From the NCBI RefSeq assembly GCF_029227915.1, contig NC_079878.1, positions 4,960,001 to 5,024,000 of the forward strand: a DNA stretch of 64,000 bases, in the 5' to 3' direction. The notes beneath the pieces were generated by a model. It was given only the letters and a program-made list of their open reading frames with translations. It was not told where the DNA came from and made no database searches. Every line of letters begins with the position of its first letter. Positions within the stretch are counted from its first letter, which is position 1. Positions 35,795 to 64,000 of this stretch are shown piece by piece. The DNA comes from Hydractinia symbiolongicarpus (Eukaryota; Cnidaria; Hydrozoa; Anthoathecata; Hydractiniidae). Position numbers and translations under genes: made by a program.

Positions 35795-36688
35795 ATGGAT
35801 CAAGAATCGTGGTGCACCGTTGAGAGGACAGCCAGTCAAGACTGGATACGTGCTGAAAGGAAACATTACAATAAAGCATTTGACAGCAAGGTTTTTAAAC
35901 AAGATACAATGTCGGAAAGTAAACAAGCAGCGAGGTTGACAAATTTTAATGCTGCTGATCCCAGCCATAGGGAAAGACGTCATTTCCGTGATAAATGTGA
36001 GTGTTTAAACGAATTGCTTCTATATCTATATATATATATAGCTAGCTAGCTTACATACAATCATCATTTTTGAATCTTCGTTTGCGTTGCTGTTTAATTC
36101 TGATTTCTTTTACAAACTTTCTTTTTACCTCCCGGCAATCAGTGGTTGCACGAGATGAACGCGTGGTAACCTGAAATCCATTCTCGACCCCAGAGCTCTT
36201 TGAGACAAACTCGAAAGTTTCGGGGTTTTAATCTCAAAGAGCTCTGGGGACGAGAATGCCTGAAATCAGCAATACCAGCTAAAAAATTTACTTTCTTCGC
36301 ATATGTGTATACCTACTAGATTTCCTGCTTGGCCTGAAGCAGTGTAAAAAAATGTTTTACACGCTTATTATCTGAGATATTGATGTAATATAAAAAAACC
36401 TGAATGTCTTTACAAGAAGGCACGATCGTGTTAATAATATTGCAATACGCCTAATCGAGTCTCACACGCTATTTATGTAAATTCATTCTTAATCTTTTTA
36501 CACCCCTGCACTTATCGCAACCCCCCCCCCTCCATTCTCCCCCTCCTATTATAAATAATACATTAAGATCTGTCACTTAACTCATTCAACAAAGCCACGC
36601 TGTTTTTATTTTACCTGTAATTAAATTGAAACAGTGATGCATGACAATTTAATAATTTTGCCTAGATGAAACACAATTCAAAATGTAG
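35795..36688 (+). CDS. Possible small two-exon gene, unknown basic protein of 74 aa
   Basis: Exon 35795-35996 starts MDQESWCTVERTASQDWIRA and ends in phase 1 at a strong donor (GTGAGTG). The acceptor TTTTGCCTAG at 36656-36665 continues the frame for seven codons (YETQFKM) to TAG at 36686-36688. The product is highly charged, without membrane segments, and rich in R/K/E and Q, in the style of small ciliary or microtubule-associated proteins, but I do not recognise a family. The frame looks more protein-like than its shadows, and the phase match gives a clean short last exon. It could also be a chance frame or the first exon of a different gene. Confidence 0.4.
36180..36257. mobile_element. Foldback MITE of the 'CTCGTCCCCAGAG' family
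   Basis: Arms at 36180-36205 (ATTCTCGACCCCAGAGCTCT...) and 36232-36257 (...AGAGCTCTGGGGACGAGAAT) are complementary over 26 bases with at most one mismatch, around a 26-base centre. It lies inside the intron of the possible small gene. Confidence 0.8.
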
Positions 36689-38817
36689 ATGAAGGAGATT
36701 TTGTATCAACCACCGTTCAAGACATCGAAGACTTTGCGATGTAATTTTTTGTATTCTTTTTATATATAGCTAGCTAAATACATTTCTTTAAACTTCTACG
36801 TTGTGTACAAATAATTCTTATTTGCGTTGGAGCTTCTGCTTTTGTGAGTGATTTAGAGGCTAAGTGAAAAATAAGTGATAGATTCTTTAAAACGCCCTGC
36901 CTCTTCTAAAAGCATACTTGCTAAAATGCGCAAGTTCAGCCCTCTTATTTACTTCTTCCGCGAAACTGTTCGTGTTTGCTTGTTAATTTTACAACTTTTC
37001 CACCGTGTATAGGAACACGCCTAACTTTTGGTTTCTTTTTAGAATTATATAATATGAGTGAAAATAAAAGATCTTTTGACAGGGAGAGAAGAGAAAGTAT
37101 AGTTTACAAGAGAAACATTGGAGTCCTCGTCAAAAAGTATAAAAGGGAATCCCTCCTTTAATTTGGACCCCCTTGCTTATTAAAATTTTGGTATTTTTCT
37201 TGATTTTGACGATTCCAATTTCACAAACGAAAAGCATTTTGACTACTTATACAAAAAATATGATATAAATTATTTAACTAACAGAAAATCAAACCTAGAC
37301 GCCGAAATATTGATTCCTTATATTGCAATTGGTGATAATAAGTTAATGCTAATTCTTGTCTGTTTCATACTACAATTCTGTCGAGTTTTGTGTCACTCAA
37401 GTCACGTTGTTAGAATTTATGGAGGACGTAAGAGCCTTTTGGTATAGGGGGGCTTTAAGCCCCTTATACCAAAAGGCTCTTACAAATCATTAATAGTTAA
37501 AATTTATAAAAAGAGCGAGAGGTAATTTTTAGGGATTAATTCTTAAAACTTCTATGCAGAGTGAGGCTATAACAAAATGCTACCAAGGTTAAAATGCCCA
37601 AGATAGAAAATGAGGGAACTAAAACGAAAGACATTTGTTTTAGCTGAATATTTTACAACGCTGAAAAGTCAAAATGGCGTTAAATAACATGTTTTTTTTA
37701 AAAAAGTTCGTACATACAAAAAAAACAAAAACAAAAACAAGTCGGATCGAAAATTCAAAAAATTCATAAAAAAATTGCGTTGCGTTGCAAAAATTGTTTT
37801 TTTTCTTGTAACACTCTTCATTACAATGTGTCACGCTTCAAATATCCTTTAAATAAAGTTCCTACGTACATGCGTTTTGCTAAAAAGTAAAAAATGTACA
37901 AAAGACAATAAGATGCCATCGGGCGAAAAACAATCACAAAAACAAATAATCACATTATTGTACAAAAAATTTTAAATCGCCGCTAAATTGATGTGATAGT
38001 TCTGCATTCTTCGAATATGCTGACTCTAAAATAAAATGATCCAAATGAAATCAATAATATCAACTGCATTGTGAAGATCTTGGAACACTGTAAAACATGC
38101 AGAATGTAAAGAATCTAAAAGTTTAAAATGTAAATACTTTCAATGATTAATTCGGCGAGGTCTTAAAATCGAAAATTTGCAAAAATTGAAATATTCTTTT
38201 CACATTTCGCCAGGCCTCCTTCTGTTCCGATCAAATCTTTGGAGGCCGTAATCGTAGACAATAATCTCTTCTAAAAACATCGTCATATTCGGCCGATATA
38301 GAATTAGCGCCAACAAATATTTTGGCCCATTTTCACTTTTCCGATATTTTTTGAACTTATAGACTAGTTCAGTAGCCGTCAACTCCAAGAAAAGGGAAGT
38401 CAGTGCAATTTGCAGGTCATTCGTATTTTATGTTATCACCTTTCCCAGATTAATTATAATAAAAAATGGCAACACCCAATTTATAAAAAGTTAATCCTTT
38501 CAAAAATTGACGGTTAGGTAGCAGGAAGTGGGTTAAATTTATTTTCTCTTATAAAATCAACCCGATCTGCATAGGGAAATTTGCTATGATAACCATAGCA
38601 TACTTGAAATCGTCTGTTGCATAAACCTATTTTTACGGTTTATAAACCTTTTCGAGCACATTGACTTATCAAATGCCTCTCCATACCTTCTATTCCTTCG
38701 GCTTGGTTGTTTGTTACTAATATATACTTGATAGCAAAAAATTGACTAACAACACAAGTTAGTTATTGTTGGGTTTTATAAACACATCAACGTGTGTGTT
38801 ATACATGACTACATACC
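36689..38817. other. Intergenic between the small gene and the Ig-kinase gene
   Basis: Contains the hairpin at 37429-37482. Otherwise AT-rich and without a recognisable exon. It includes the 3' UTR of the minus-strand kinase gene. Confidence 0.4.
37429..37482. repeat. Near-perfect 54-base foldback
   Basis: Arms TAAGAGCCTTTTGGTATAGG and its complement GGCTCTTA...ATACC pair over 18 perfect bases and then continue into GGGG/CCCC with one mismatch. The loop is GGCTTTAAGC, itself palindromic at its centre. There is no U-tract or gene close by that would make it a terminator or histone-type stem-loop. More likely it is a short foldback element. Confidence 0.75.
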
Positions 38818-47613
<8,796 letters not shown>

Positions 47614-47670
47614 TCTTGCAAAAGAAGGGCTGCTATTATTGTTTTTATAAAAGAGATAAAAATTAATACA

Positions 47671-47734
47671 CCCTCGTTTCCAGGCTTTTATGTATCTTAA
47701 ATAAAAAGAAATAGCAAAAACTCTGGAAACGAGG
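47671..47734. mobile_element. Foldback MITE just upstream of the Ig-kinase distal start codon
   Basis: CCCTCGTTTCCAGGCTTTT and AACTCTGGAAACGAGG are inverted ends of a 64-base palindromic unit. It lies 58 bases upstream of the distal ATG (47613) on the gene strand, so it may be transcribed in the 5' UTR and form a hairpin there. Confidence 0.7.
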
Positions 47735-50169
47735 ATGAACGAAATGTTAAACAGTTTCTTGCTACAAACGCATTTTGTGTCAGTGAAAATTCTAGAATTC
47801 AATTTTCATTTAATGAAAAAGTGTAAAAAATGATTGACATAAAGTAGTCAAGTCATTGATGTAGAAAATTTTACATCGAGAACTATGGTTTTAGTGTAAC
47901 TGGTCCTTTGGTTGGCTATCATTCTACAAATAAAACGCTAAACAAAATATTAAACGGGTGTGAAACTGTCCCAAATTGTTTACCACTCATACGGTTTTCA
48001 GAGATCTTAGTCGGTGAAAAATATAAACGAAAAAAAAAATAAAAATATTTCGCTCTAGTTTAGCTATCTAGCCATCGTTATTTCCTGTTGGTCAAAATTT
48101 TGACATAAACACACCATTCTAGCACAAAATGTGAAATCCGAAATTTTGAAATTATGGGATACCAGTTTTCCCTTGCTTTATACTTCATTGGAAAGCAAAA
48201 AAATAATTCTAAATGTTCAACCTCATACCACATTTTATCGTTTTGCACTGTGTGACTGCATCCATCAACTTCTAGATTTAAAATTTTTAATGAGCTCTCA
48301 TTAACATGTCAGGAGTATTTAAAAAGGAGTGGCCTGCTGAAAATGCTAATATTAATTCATAACATCTTTTTATCAGATTATTTTAAGTTAACTCACTTGC
48401 TATTTAGCTGCTGTTTTGTTGTTTATATTCAAACTTCGGCAATACAAACAAATACATATGGAATTTACACTTCAATGAAATCCATTTTTTGCCAGCATTA
48501 TTTACCAATGGTAATTGATAGGATAAGGTCTATATAATTTGACAGAATATACACTTTTATTAGGTTTTTTAATATTATGTTAGTGTGACCATGCATAAAA
48601 GTTGTACAATGAAAAAGTTTCTTAAACTTTCGTCTGAAGTGTCCCAGAGTCTGAGTTTTATCGCAGAAGGATTCTTGTGTTTATGTCATGATATCTTTGT
48701 AGTTTTAAAATTCACAGGGTTTTCCACATTAGTGCATGCTCTTTATCACCCCCCTCCCTTCTCTTCCCCCTCTTCCCTCAATTATTAACTTTTAATACAT
48801 TAGGAACCAGACTAAAGTTTAGATATTAGCAGAAATGAGATTCTCGAGAATTGGATTTTATCAATTAAGTCGATATTTTTGTTGTTGTCAGCACATGTTG
48901 TCAGGATGATATCCGTATATCTTGCAGTTTGTCACTACTGCCGATTATCAAGAATTATTATAGTTATTTATTTCTGTTGTGCCGAAAGAAATACACGATT
49001 AACTCTCTGCATAGATTAATAATCCCTCTTGTCATCACTCACTTTTTTCATCAGGTACTTGTTCTCTTGGGTATTTTTTAATCTGTTTAAATGTCTTCTC
49101 TTATCGTCTTATAGATACTCAGATTCATCTTAAAGAGTCCTGATGATGAGAATGGTATACGCATAATTACTTTCTCCAACAATCAGAGATAGTAATCTGA
49201 TAAAATGTCTTTTACTAAACTCTTTACTTACTATAAATGTCTTATTTCTTTTGTATGTCCAATTTTCACGTTAGTGTGAACTGCATTCTTCCATCATTCG
49301 CACACCCTCGTCCACACGGCTTATTGCCGTTTTGATGAGATTTAAAAGCGAGGGGCGTGCGATTTGCAACGAACAGATTTTCTTTTTATTCGCACGTCTA
49401 CTACGAAGAAAGACTGTGGGTGATAGCACCCTCGTCTCCAGGGTTTGTTGCCTTTTTGACATGAGAGATAACGTCGAAAAATTTTTCGCCGTCCTCTCTC
49501 ATATCAAAAGACAAAAAACCCTGGGGACGAGGGTGTGTATAATGGATTTGTCGCAACCTCCTCCGCTCCTGGGCTTTTTTATATCATCACCCTAGTATTG
49601 AGGTTTTCTTTGTTAATCTTTAAATCTCACAGCGTTCGCTTTACTGAAATTAAAAAGCACACTCCATCGCTTCATCACAATTGGTTTATTGTTCCGTTGT
49701 ATCTTTCGTCCTTTTTCCTTCGTTGCTCTCATTTCACGTATTTCTACATCTCTTTCAAAATAACGCTCCAATAGCCACAGAATGACCAAATTTTTTATAT
49801 GGTCATTGAATGACATACATCCTGTATTAACTGTTAGTTGCTTAAATATACGTCATTTCATTTGTGTATTGTATTATATGCCCTCTACACTCTCTCCACC
49901 TCATTAATCTAACATTCTATTCACGGGGGACGGTTAACCCAGGGCACTTAAATTCTTACTGAGATCAATGCTTTTACACGAAACCATAACAAAATGCACA
50001 AAGATGGATGGAAGAAATACAACTGTTGGACTAATGTATACTAATGTATACAAGTAAAAGAGCGGTATGAGGAGGTATCATGATGGATAAAAATGTAATC
50101 AACAGTGCAATGTTTTTTAGTCCAAAACATATTTTATATACTGAAAAATACTTTTAGCGATCTTAAGGT
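47735..50169. other. Intergenic upstream of the Ig-kinase gene
   Basis: AT-rich, without recognised exons. It presumably contains the promoter of the distal first exon. The foldback element at 49427-49535 is the only clear structure; a diverged relative may start near 49303 (ACCCTCGTCCACACGG). Confidence 0.4.
49427..49535. mobile_element. Foldback MITE, longest copy (109 bp)
   Basis: Ends CACCCTCGTCTCCAGGGTTT and AAACCCTGGGGACGAGGGTG are complementary with one or two mismatches. Complementarity continues inwards as TTTTTGACATGAGAG with CTCTCATATCAAAAG. The whole unit folds on itself. It has the same terminal motif as the other copies. Confidence 0.85.
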
Positions 50170-50924
50170 TATTTGGCTACATGCAAGTTTTTGAGAGTTG
50201 AGTGTAGATTTAAGTGGTTAGCTATAGCTCTCGTACTCAGCCTGTTAAGTAGGACTTAAACCAGTCAAAGGCAGCATCTCTGATGCCAAAACACCATAGA
50301 TTTTTTTATTTTATGATCAATAGTGTGAAAAGCTTTTTTAAATTATAATGAGAACAGCACAAACAAAGTTTTGTTGGTCGAGCTCAGTAAGAATAAAATC
50401 AGAGACATCAACTACTGCAGTTTCTGTGGAAACGAGTTTGCGAAATCTGGACTGTCTGTGATTTAGGAAATTGTGCTCAGAAATGAAATGAGACATTTGC
50501 TCATGCACCAACTTTTCAAAAAATTTCATAGGAATTAGCAGAATGGAGATAGGCCGATAGTTAGTAGGATCAGTTTTATTGGCACTTTTGAAACAGGTGA
50601 GACACTTTTAGTCTTCCAACATTTAGGTACATAACCAGTTAATAAAGATTTGTTGAAAAGATTTGACAATAAATCCTTAAGCCTGTAGCTTTATAAGTTT
50701 TAGTAAACTAATTATTTTTCAACACTTTTGGTCTCAATAGGAGCCCAACGAAAAATGGTGTCTGCTAAAGCCTGGTTCCCACCAATGCGTTTATTGATAA
50801 ACATATATTTATTTTAAAAGTTTTACGGTTAAATTTATAGGTGGGAATGCTAAAAATAAATGCATGAAAATTTTACACATAATAAACATGAGACATGTAG
50901 TAGTGTAGTAGTGTAGACATGTAG

Positions 50925-51688
50925 TAGTGAGACATGGGCAGTGAAGCAGGAAGATCTTGACCGTTTAGAAAGGAATGATATGAGAATGGTTAGGTAGATG
51001 TGTAACACCAGTCTGAGAGACAGAAAAAGTTCAAAGTCTCCGTAGAATTAAAGATGTTATCCAGATAAGAAGATTGAACTGGCTGGGTCACTTGGAAAGA
51101 ATGGAGGAGGATAATTGGGTAAAAAAGTGTAAAGACTTGATAGTTCCTGGGGCGTGGCGCCGTAGATTAGTGGTTATAGCTCTCGTACTCTGTGCGGGAG
51201 ACCGGGGTTCGATTCCTCTTGACGGCGATTCAACATGGGCGAGTGAATGTTACCATAGCCCCGGGTTAACCCAAGCCATGTGAGGGAAATTGGGAAGATG
51301 GCACACTGTGTGGGCCGTTGGATGTTGCCGGGAGTTGTCTGGTAGAGCGCGGGCTCTAATTGGGTCTGCGTAGCTCAAAATGAGCATTAAATACTCTAGG
51401 ACTCTCCATCTACGCCATGGCCCCTCCTGGAAATAATAGACAGGGTATATCCCTCGATATTTGTGAGGCTAGCCATGTAAAATATGCACATCTATCTATC
51501 TATCTAAAGTCCAGAGGCAGACCGAGAAAGACTTGGCAGGAGGTTATAAGGACAGACTTGATACAGAGGAAGTTGAGTTTAGATCTAACACAGTCTAGAT
51601 CAGATTGGAAGAGGGTCATTAATATACCCCGTCCAACCCATGCTAGCATGGAAAACGAACGTTAAGCTGAGAATGATGATGATGATGA
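50925..51688 (+). mobile_element. 3' end of a second LINE, split by a SINE
   Basis: Plus-strand fragments translate to the C-terminal tail common in RTE/endonuclease-RT type elements: LERNDMRMVR, then RRLNWLGHLERMEEDNWVKK before the SINE, and SRGRPRKTWQEVIRTDL after it, ending near WKRVINIPRPTHASMEN. A (GAT)n-type tail closes it at about 51670-51688. The SINE at 51151-51506 interrupts the frame. Confidence 0.75.
51151..51506 (+). mobile_element. tRNA-derived SINE with (ATCT)n tail, copy 2
   Basis: The head carries TAGATTAGTGG (about 51163) and GGTTCGATTCC (about 51206), the A- and B-box-like promoter elements for RNA polymerase III. The body matches, inverted, the copy at 734-1087 almost base for base, and it ends in four to five ATCT units. 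It is inserted in the coding end of a LINE. Confidence 0.85.
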
Positions 51689-53150
51689 ACATATGCATGC
51701 GTTTAATATCAAAAAGTTTTGATATTAAAATCATACGTTTAACATAAGTTTATTCAACATCAAAGAAATCTTTTGCTTTTACTGCAAATGCTCAAAGTGA
51801 GAGTGGCTTTCATGAGAGCATTGCACGAGTAGAGAACACAACATTGACAAAAAACAAAAATAATAATACGTGATGAAATCTAAAATAAGAATAGTAGCAA
51901 AGAAAGCACTGTCCGAGCTGTCTCTATTATAAAGCTGACAATGGATCTAGGGAAATAGTCAGACAAGAATGCTTGGAGAGAGAAAGATTAAAATAAACTC
52001 ATGAGCTTAGGTATAAACATATGTTTAATAATAAACACATTTGGTGGGAACTAGGCTTAACAGGTGAATTAACTTTAGTAGTGTCAGAAGAAAATTTTAG
52101 GCTAGTTTGGCACCAACACTGACAAAAAAATGAATTGAATGTGTTTAAAATTTCTTTTGGGTGAGATAATTCTGTACCATCGTTTTGGACTACTACTCGT
52201 TTTATTGAGCTAGTAATTCCTGACTTATCAGGAACCAGTTTTTTAAGGTTTTCCAAAGTTGTTTTGGCCGTTTTTGAAAGTCCTGTAAAACGTCATTATA
52301 GTACTCGTTTTTGAGACCTATATTTTAAGATGGATTTTTGATGCTTTCCGTTTTAAGAAATCTCTTTCTTTGATGCTTATTATTAATTCATCAGTGACCC
52401 ATGCCTCAACACAGCCGGAAAATCTATGTGTTTTGAAAGGGGCATGTTTGTCAGACACTATTTTAACATTTTTATTTAGTTTCTCACATGCTTCATCAAG
52501 GTCATCATAATTTTTAAAATATGACCAGTCTAAATTCTGGTGCCACTATTTTCAGTAACACAAGTTGGCTCCATAATATGTTGTTTTAGGAAAAGAGTGG
52601 AGCATAATTCCTTAATTTTGGAGGAAAGAGCATATTTTGTAAGCATGTTACAATTAAAATCTCCTAAGATAAAAACTTTTGGGAGTTTAATAAAACATTT
52701 TTTAAAATGAGTACACAAGGTTTCAGTACTCTGCAAATCACTACCACCAGGTGGCCTGTCAACCCCACACTCGTAAATAGGTTTAGCTTTTTTCAGGCAC
52801 ACTTTCACCCATAGTGTTTCAACATTTTTGAAGTATAGGTGTTTCAAAAGGTGGCTATCCAAGATTTTCAAAACACCCCCACCCCGTCTATTCCGATCAG
52901 TCCTATAACAAACATAACCATCAATTTTAACGTCACTGTAAGTGATGGTGTCATCAAGTTTGGTTTCACAATAGAGAATAGACCAAGTTTTGTTTGACGT
53001 AGCAGAAGTTTAACGTCTAGTCTAGTTTGGATGACCGACCATTAATGCTGAGATGGGCCATTTTTAAGCCCTTCCCATTTCTGACTGCCTCAAAATTTGT
53101 GTTAGCAAAACATTGCCACCGCAAAAAAAAAAAAATTAGACAGGATAGAG

Positions 53151-54128
53151 CTTAAAAAGTCGTCAAACAAAAATTAAAGTTTTTTAAAAGCTCTTTCTGT
53201 TCTCAAGATATTCACATTTAAAGAATTGTATAGTTTTGATTATGGTGGATAAATTATGATGTCATTTTTAAGTAATAGCAAATTTTGACATTTTCTGTCA
53301 TCAGTAATTGTAGACTTGTTAAGGAACCTGCATTCAAACCTTATCACTGCATAGATGTTATAAATGACACTTTTTCAATAAGGCTGGGCAATATGCTATC
53401 CTCTCTAACCTAAATATGCTTAAGTGTTATGCTTATAAAAAAACACGTAGTGTCATTATGTGATTACAATAATGAACTTCCATACAGCTGAAATACTGTA
53501 TATATTATTTGATTTTTCAAGATATACTAAAAATGTAATTAAATTGATTTTTCATGCTTGCTGTACATGTTACTCTGACATAAAAAACAAGTGTAGTTGC
53601 TGCAAAAATACTGTCTACACATTTTTAATTCTATCTTAACATTTTAATACTATTTAATGTCTTAATATTAAATTGTTTCATAAAAGAGATCTTAAAACAT
53701 TGTTCCCCCATGCTTTAACTTACGCAGTATTCTGAATTTTCTAAAAAATTACAAAAATGAGAATTAGGGGTTTTATAACATAGCATAAATTATCACAACC
53801 TTATTCCTGGCAGACAAAAGTTATGCCCAGTGAAACATTTTGCAGGCACATTATGGTGTGTTTTAACACAAGTTTCTTAAGCTGCAGATTCAAATATTTG
53901 GTTATGATTTATTTATTTTTGTTTAAGCTAGAAATATTGGCTGATCATTACAAAACTTTGAGTGTTGTTGCACACAGTTGAGTTACAAAATCTTCAACTT
54001 CAACAGAATAGCTTAGTGTTTGTTAAAAGTGGAATGTACATAACTGGGTGAATACTATTGGCGTGCTTATTAATAATTGTTGGTGTACATGTTTGTCTCG
54101 TATTTTAGATAGAAAATATATTAACAAC
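53151..54128. other. Upstream region of the copine gene
   Basis: AT-rich with no recognised exon. A candidate acceptor (TATTTTAG near 54108) before the start codon suggests the 5' UTR is spliced, with the promoter farther upstream. Confidence 0.4.
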
Positions 54129-62722
<8,594 letters not shown>

Positions 62723-62781
62723 ACGTGACTTTAAAACTATGCAGTGCAGGCGATTGTCGTTGCCATGTAACAGCGGTTTGA

Positions 62782-62787
62782 AATAAA
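62782..62787 (+). terminator. Poly(A) signal of the copine gene
   Basis: AATAAA about 60 bases after the copine stop codon, followed by a T-rich stretch. This is the nearest canonical signal. Confidence 0.6.
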
Positions 62788-63768
62788 TAATTTACCTCAA
62801 CTGTGACTTCATCTGGTTTTATAAACATTTAAATAATATATATTTATTTTGCATTCACCTTCTTACTTTGATTGGTTGATGAAGAAGTAACCATAAAAAA
62901 ATTTTTTAGTTATGTCAATTCTGCGTAGTGTCAGCCAAACTTTAAGCGAACAGCAACAAAGATTTTTTTTGAGTTAACTTTTGACAAAAGGAAAGGCTTA
63001 TAAAAATACGAAAACTGCTAAATATATTAAAGATGCGTTTTATTTTTGACAATTTTTTGCATTCGGATTTTTTCACATACCATTTGATTTTTTTCAAACT
63101 CGACATTCTTAATTTTTACACCTGCTTTTTTGGTGACATCTTAGGTATCAATTTGGTTTCTAATTTTTTTTATCATATCCATGCAAACAAATTGTATATA
63201 TAATAATGAAATATATAGAAAATGATATTTCGATTGAACCTACCTCATCATATATCAAAATGTTCGGAAACTTAGTCAAATAATAAGTCAATTGTCGATC
63301 AGTTTACCTGTCTTCAAATACGCAAATACGCAGCAGATAAATCTATCTTAGAACGGTTGCTGCATATTGAAAAATCGCGACAAGACGGGATAGAAAACGC
63401 AAATACCAACAGGCACACTTTAGATCAATTCAACAAAACATTTGTACAAGTTCTACTGGTCAAAATAACAAATGGCAATAAAATGATTAAGACAAATGCT
63501 TTGCTCAGATTCAGCATTTATCAGACAAGACATAGTCCAAAAATTCAATCTAACAGGAACAAGTCTTCCGTCGAAGCTATTAAACGTCAGTTTCCAAATG
63601 TATTAATTTAAAACTGTTATCATTCAGTATATCATTCAACAGTCACCCTGAACATGTGATAGTTAAAAATGCATGGTTTGCGAAAGATCTAAACTTACTA
63701 AAAAGCAAAATTTCTTTCTACGAAATGAAGGCTAAATGGCCATGTTGACATTCTTGAACCAAGTAACG
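62788..63768. other. Intergenic downstream of copine
   Basis: AT-rich. An 84-codon plus-strand frame at 63357-63611 has no recognisable domain and no splice context; I treat it as chance. Nothing else is seen. Confidence 0.4.
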
Positions 63769-64000
63769 GAGACGTCACAATTCTCATTGGTTCAGATTTA
63801 GAGACTTCACAATTCTCATTGGTTCAGATTCGGAGGCTTCACAATGTTCATTGGTTCAGATTTGGAGGCTTCACAATTCTCATTGGTTCAGATTTGGAGG
63901 CTTTAAAACTCTTATTAGTTCAGATTTAGAGACTTCACAATTCTCATTGGTTCAGATTTGGAGAATTGTGAAGTCTCCAAATCTGAACCAATGAGAATTG
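63769..64000. repeat. 32-bp tandem array ending in an inverted copy
   Basis: Six units of 32 bases (63769-63960), consensus GAGRCTTCACAATTCTCATT followed by GGTTCAGATTTG, with unit 5 the most diverged. The last unit is directly followed by its own reverse complement (about 63964-64000), so 63938-64000 forms a hairpin with arms of about 26 bases. The window ends inside the inverted copy, so the array may continue in reverse. Confidence 0.9.

Larger units (their letters stand above)
50769..52057. mobile_element. TIR DNA-transposon-like element (1289 bp) with TAA target duplication
   Basis: Starts AGCCTGGTTCCCACCAATG and ends with the complement of AGCCTAGTTCCCACCAAATG. Inverted similarity runs about 45 bases (through GTTTATT and AAACATAT). 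TAA stands directly outside both ends (50766-50768, 52058-52060), a 3-bp target duplication as in PIF/Harbinger-like elements. No transposase is visible; the inside is filled by a LINE fragment and a SINE. Confidence 0.75.
50170..53150 (-). mobile_element. Degenerate CR1/L2-like LINE, interrupted by a TIR element
   Basis: On the minus strand, an AP-endonuclease segment comes first (about 52871-52530: YECGVDRPPGGS, KVFILGDFNCNML). Linker sequence follows (52256-52060: LKKLVPDKSGITSS). After the insertion at 50769-52057 it resumes with reverse-transcriptase motifs (about 50620-50338: DPTNYRPISILL, FEKLVHEQMSHFI, STETAVVDVSDFI). Stops and frameshifts make it non-functional. Domain order and motifs match jockey-clade non-LTR elements. 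The outer limits are approximate. Confidence 0.8.

Noticed and set aside
36976-37161. Plus-strand frame with MSENKRSFDRERRES considered as last exon of the small gene at 35795
   Set aside because: Joining phase 1 to the acceptor at about 37040 creates an immediate TAA; the acceptor at 36665 fits better.
51151-51222. Possible functional tRNA gene
   Set aside because: A/B boxes are present, but the sequence continues into a SINE body with an ATCT tail, and a matching dispersed copy exists.
63357-63611. 84-codon plus-strand frame near the right end
   Set aside because: No domain, promoter or splice context; plausible by chance.

Overview
The window is AT-rich and intron-dense eukaryotic DNA. 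Introns follow GT-AG rules with T-rich acceptors, and interspersed repeats (LINE, SINE and foldback elements) are common. The gene set is animal: a MAGUK scaffold of the MPP/p55 family, a copine, an Ig-domain kinase of the MLCK/titin/obscurin type, and mitochondrial ribosomal protein uL16m. Base composition, gene structure and repeat style suit an early-branching animal such as a cnidarian, perhaps a hydrozoan. That placement is inference, not something the window proves.

Layout. 1-7.3 kb is gene-poor, with a tRNA-derived SINE, a MITE-like element and a decayed LINE. 7.37-18.18 kb (+) holds a 17-coding-exon MPP-type MAGUK of 544 aa whose exon phases all agree. 21.73-27.69 kb (+) holds a six-exon gene for a predicted type I membrane protein of 528 aa: signal peptide, fibronectin-III-like ectodomain, one membrane helix, and a cytosolic tail ending in a NYN ribonuclease-like domain. 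Next come 25574-29216 and 29217-32859, a near-identical head-to-tail duplication with a 3643 bp period. It breaks one copy of each of two genes. The left copy keeps the complete membrane-NYN gene but only the C-terminal part of the uL16m gene. The right copy keeps the complete uL16m gene (minus strand, 32500-33114) but only exons 3-6 of the NYN gene. 35.80-36.69 kb may hold a tiny two-exon gene. 38.82-47.61 kb (-) is a 14-exon gene for a 584-aa Ig-Ig-kinase with a DYN in place of the usual DFG, and it has two candidate first exons. 50.2-53.1 kb is a nest of transposons: a LINE interrupted by a TIR element that carries another LINE end, itself split by a SINE. 54.13-62.72 kb (+) is a 16-exon copine gene (545 aa) with a diverged extra copy of exon 7 in the next intron. 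The last 230 bases are a 32-bp tandem array that turns into its own inverted copy.

The genes are independent animal genes, not an operon. The strongest novelty candidate is the FN3-TM-NYN gene together with the fresh duplication that splits it. All gene models were built by hand from splice motifs and phase agreement. No database search was possible.
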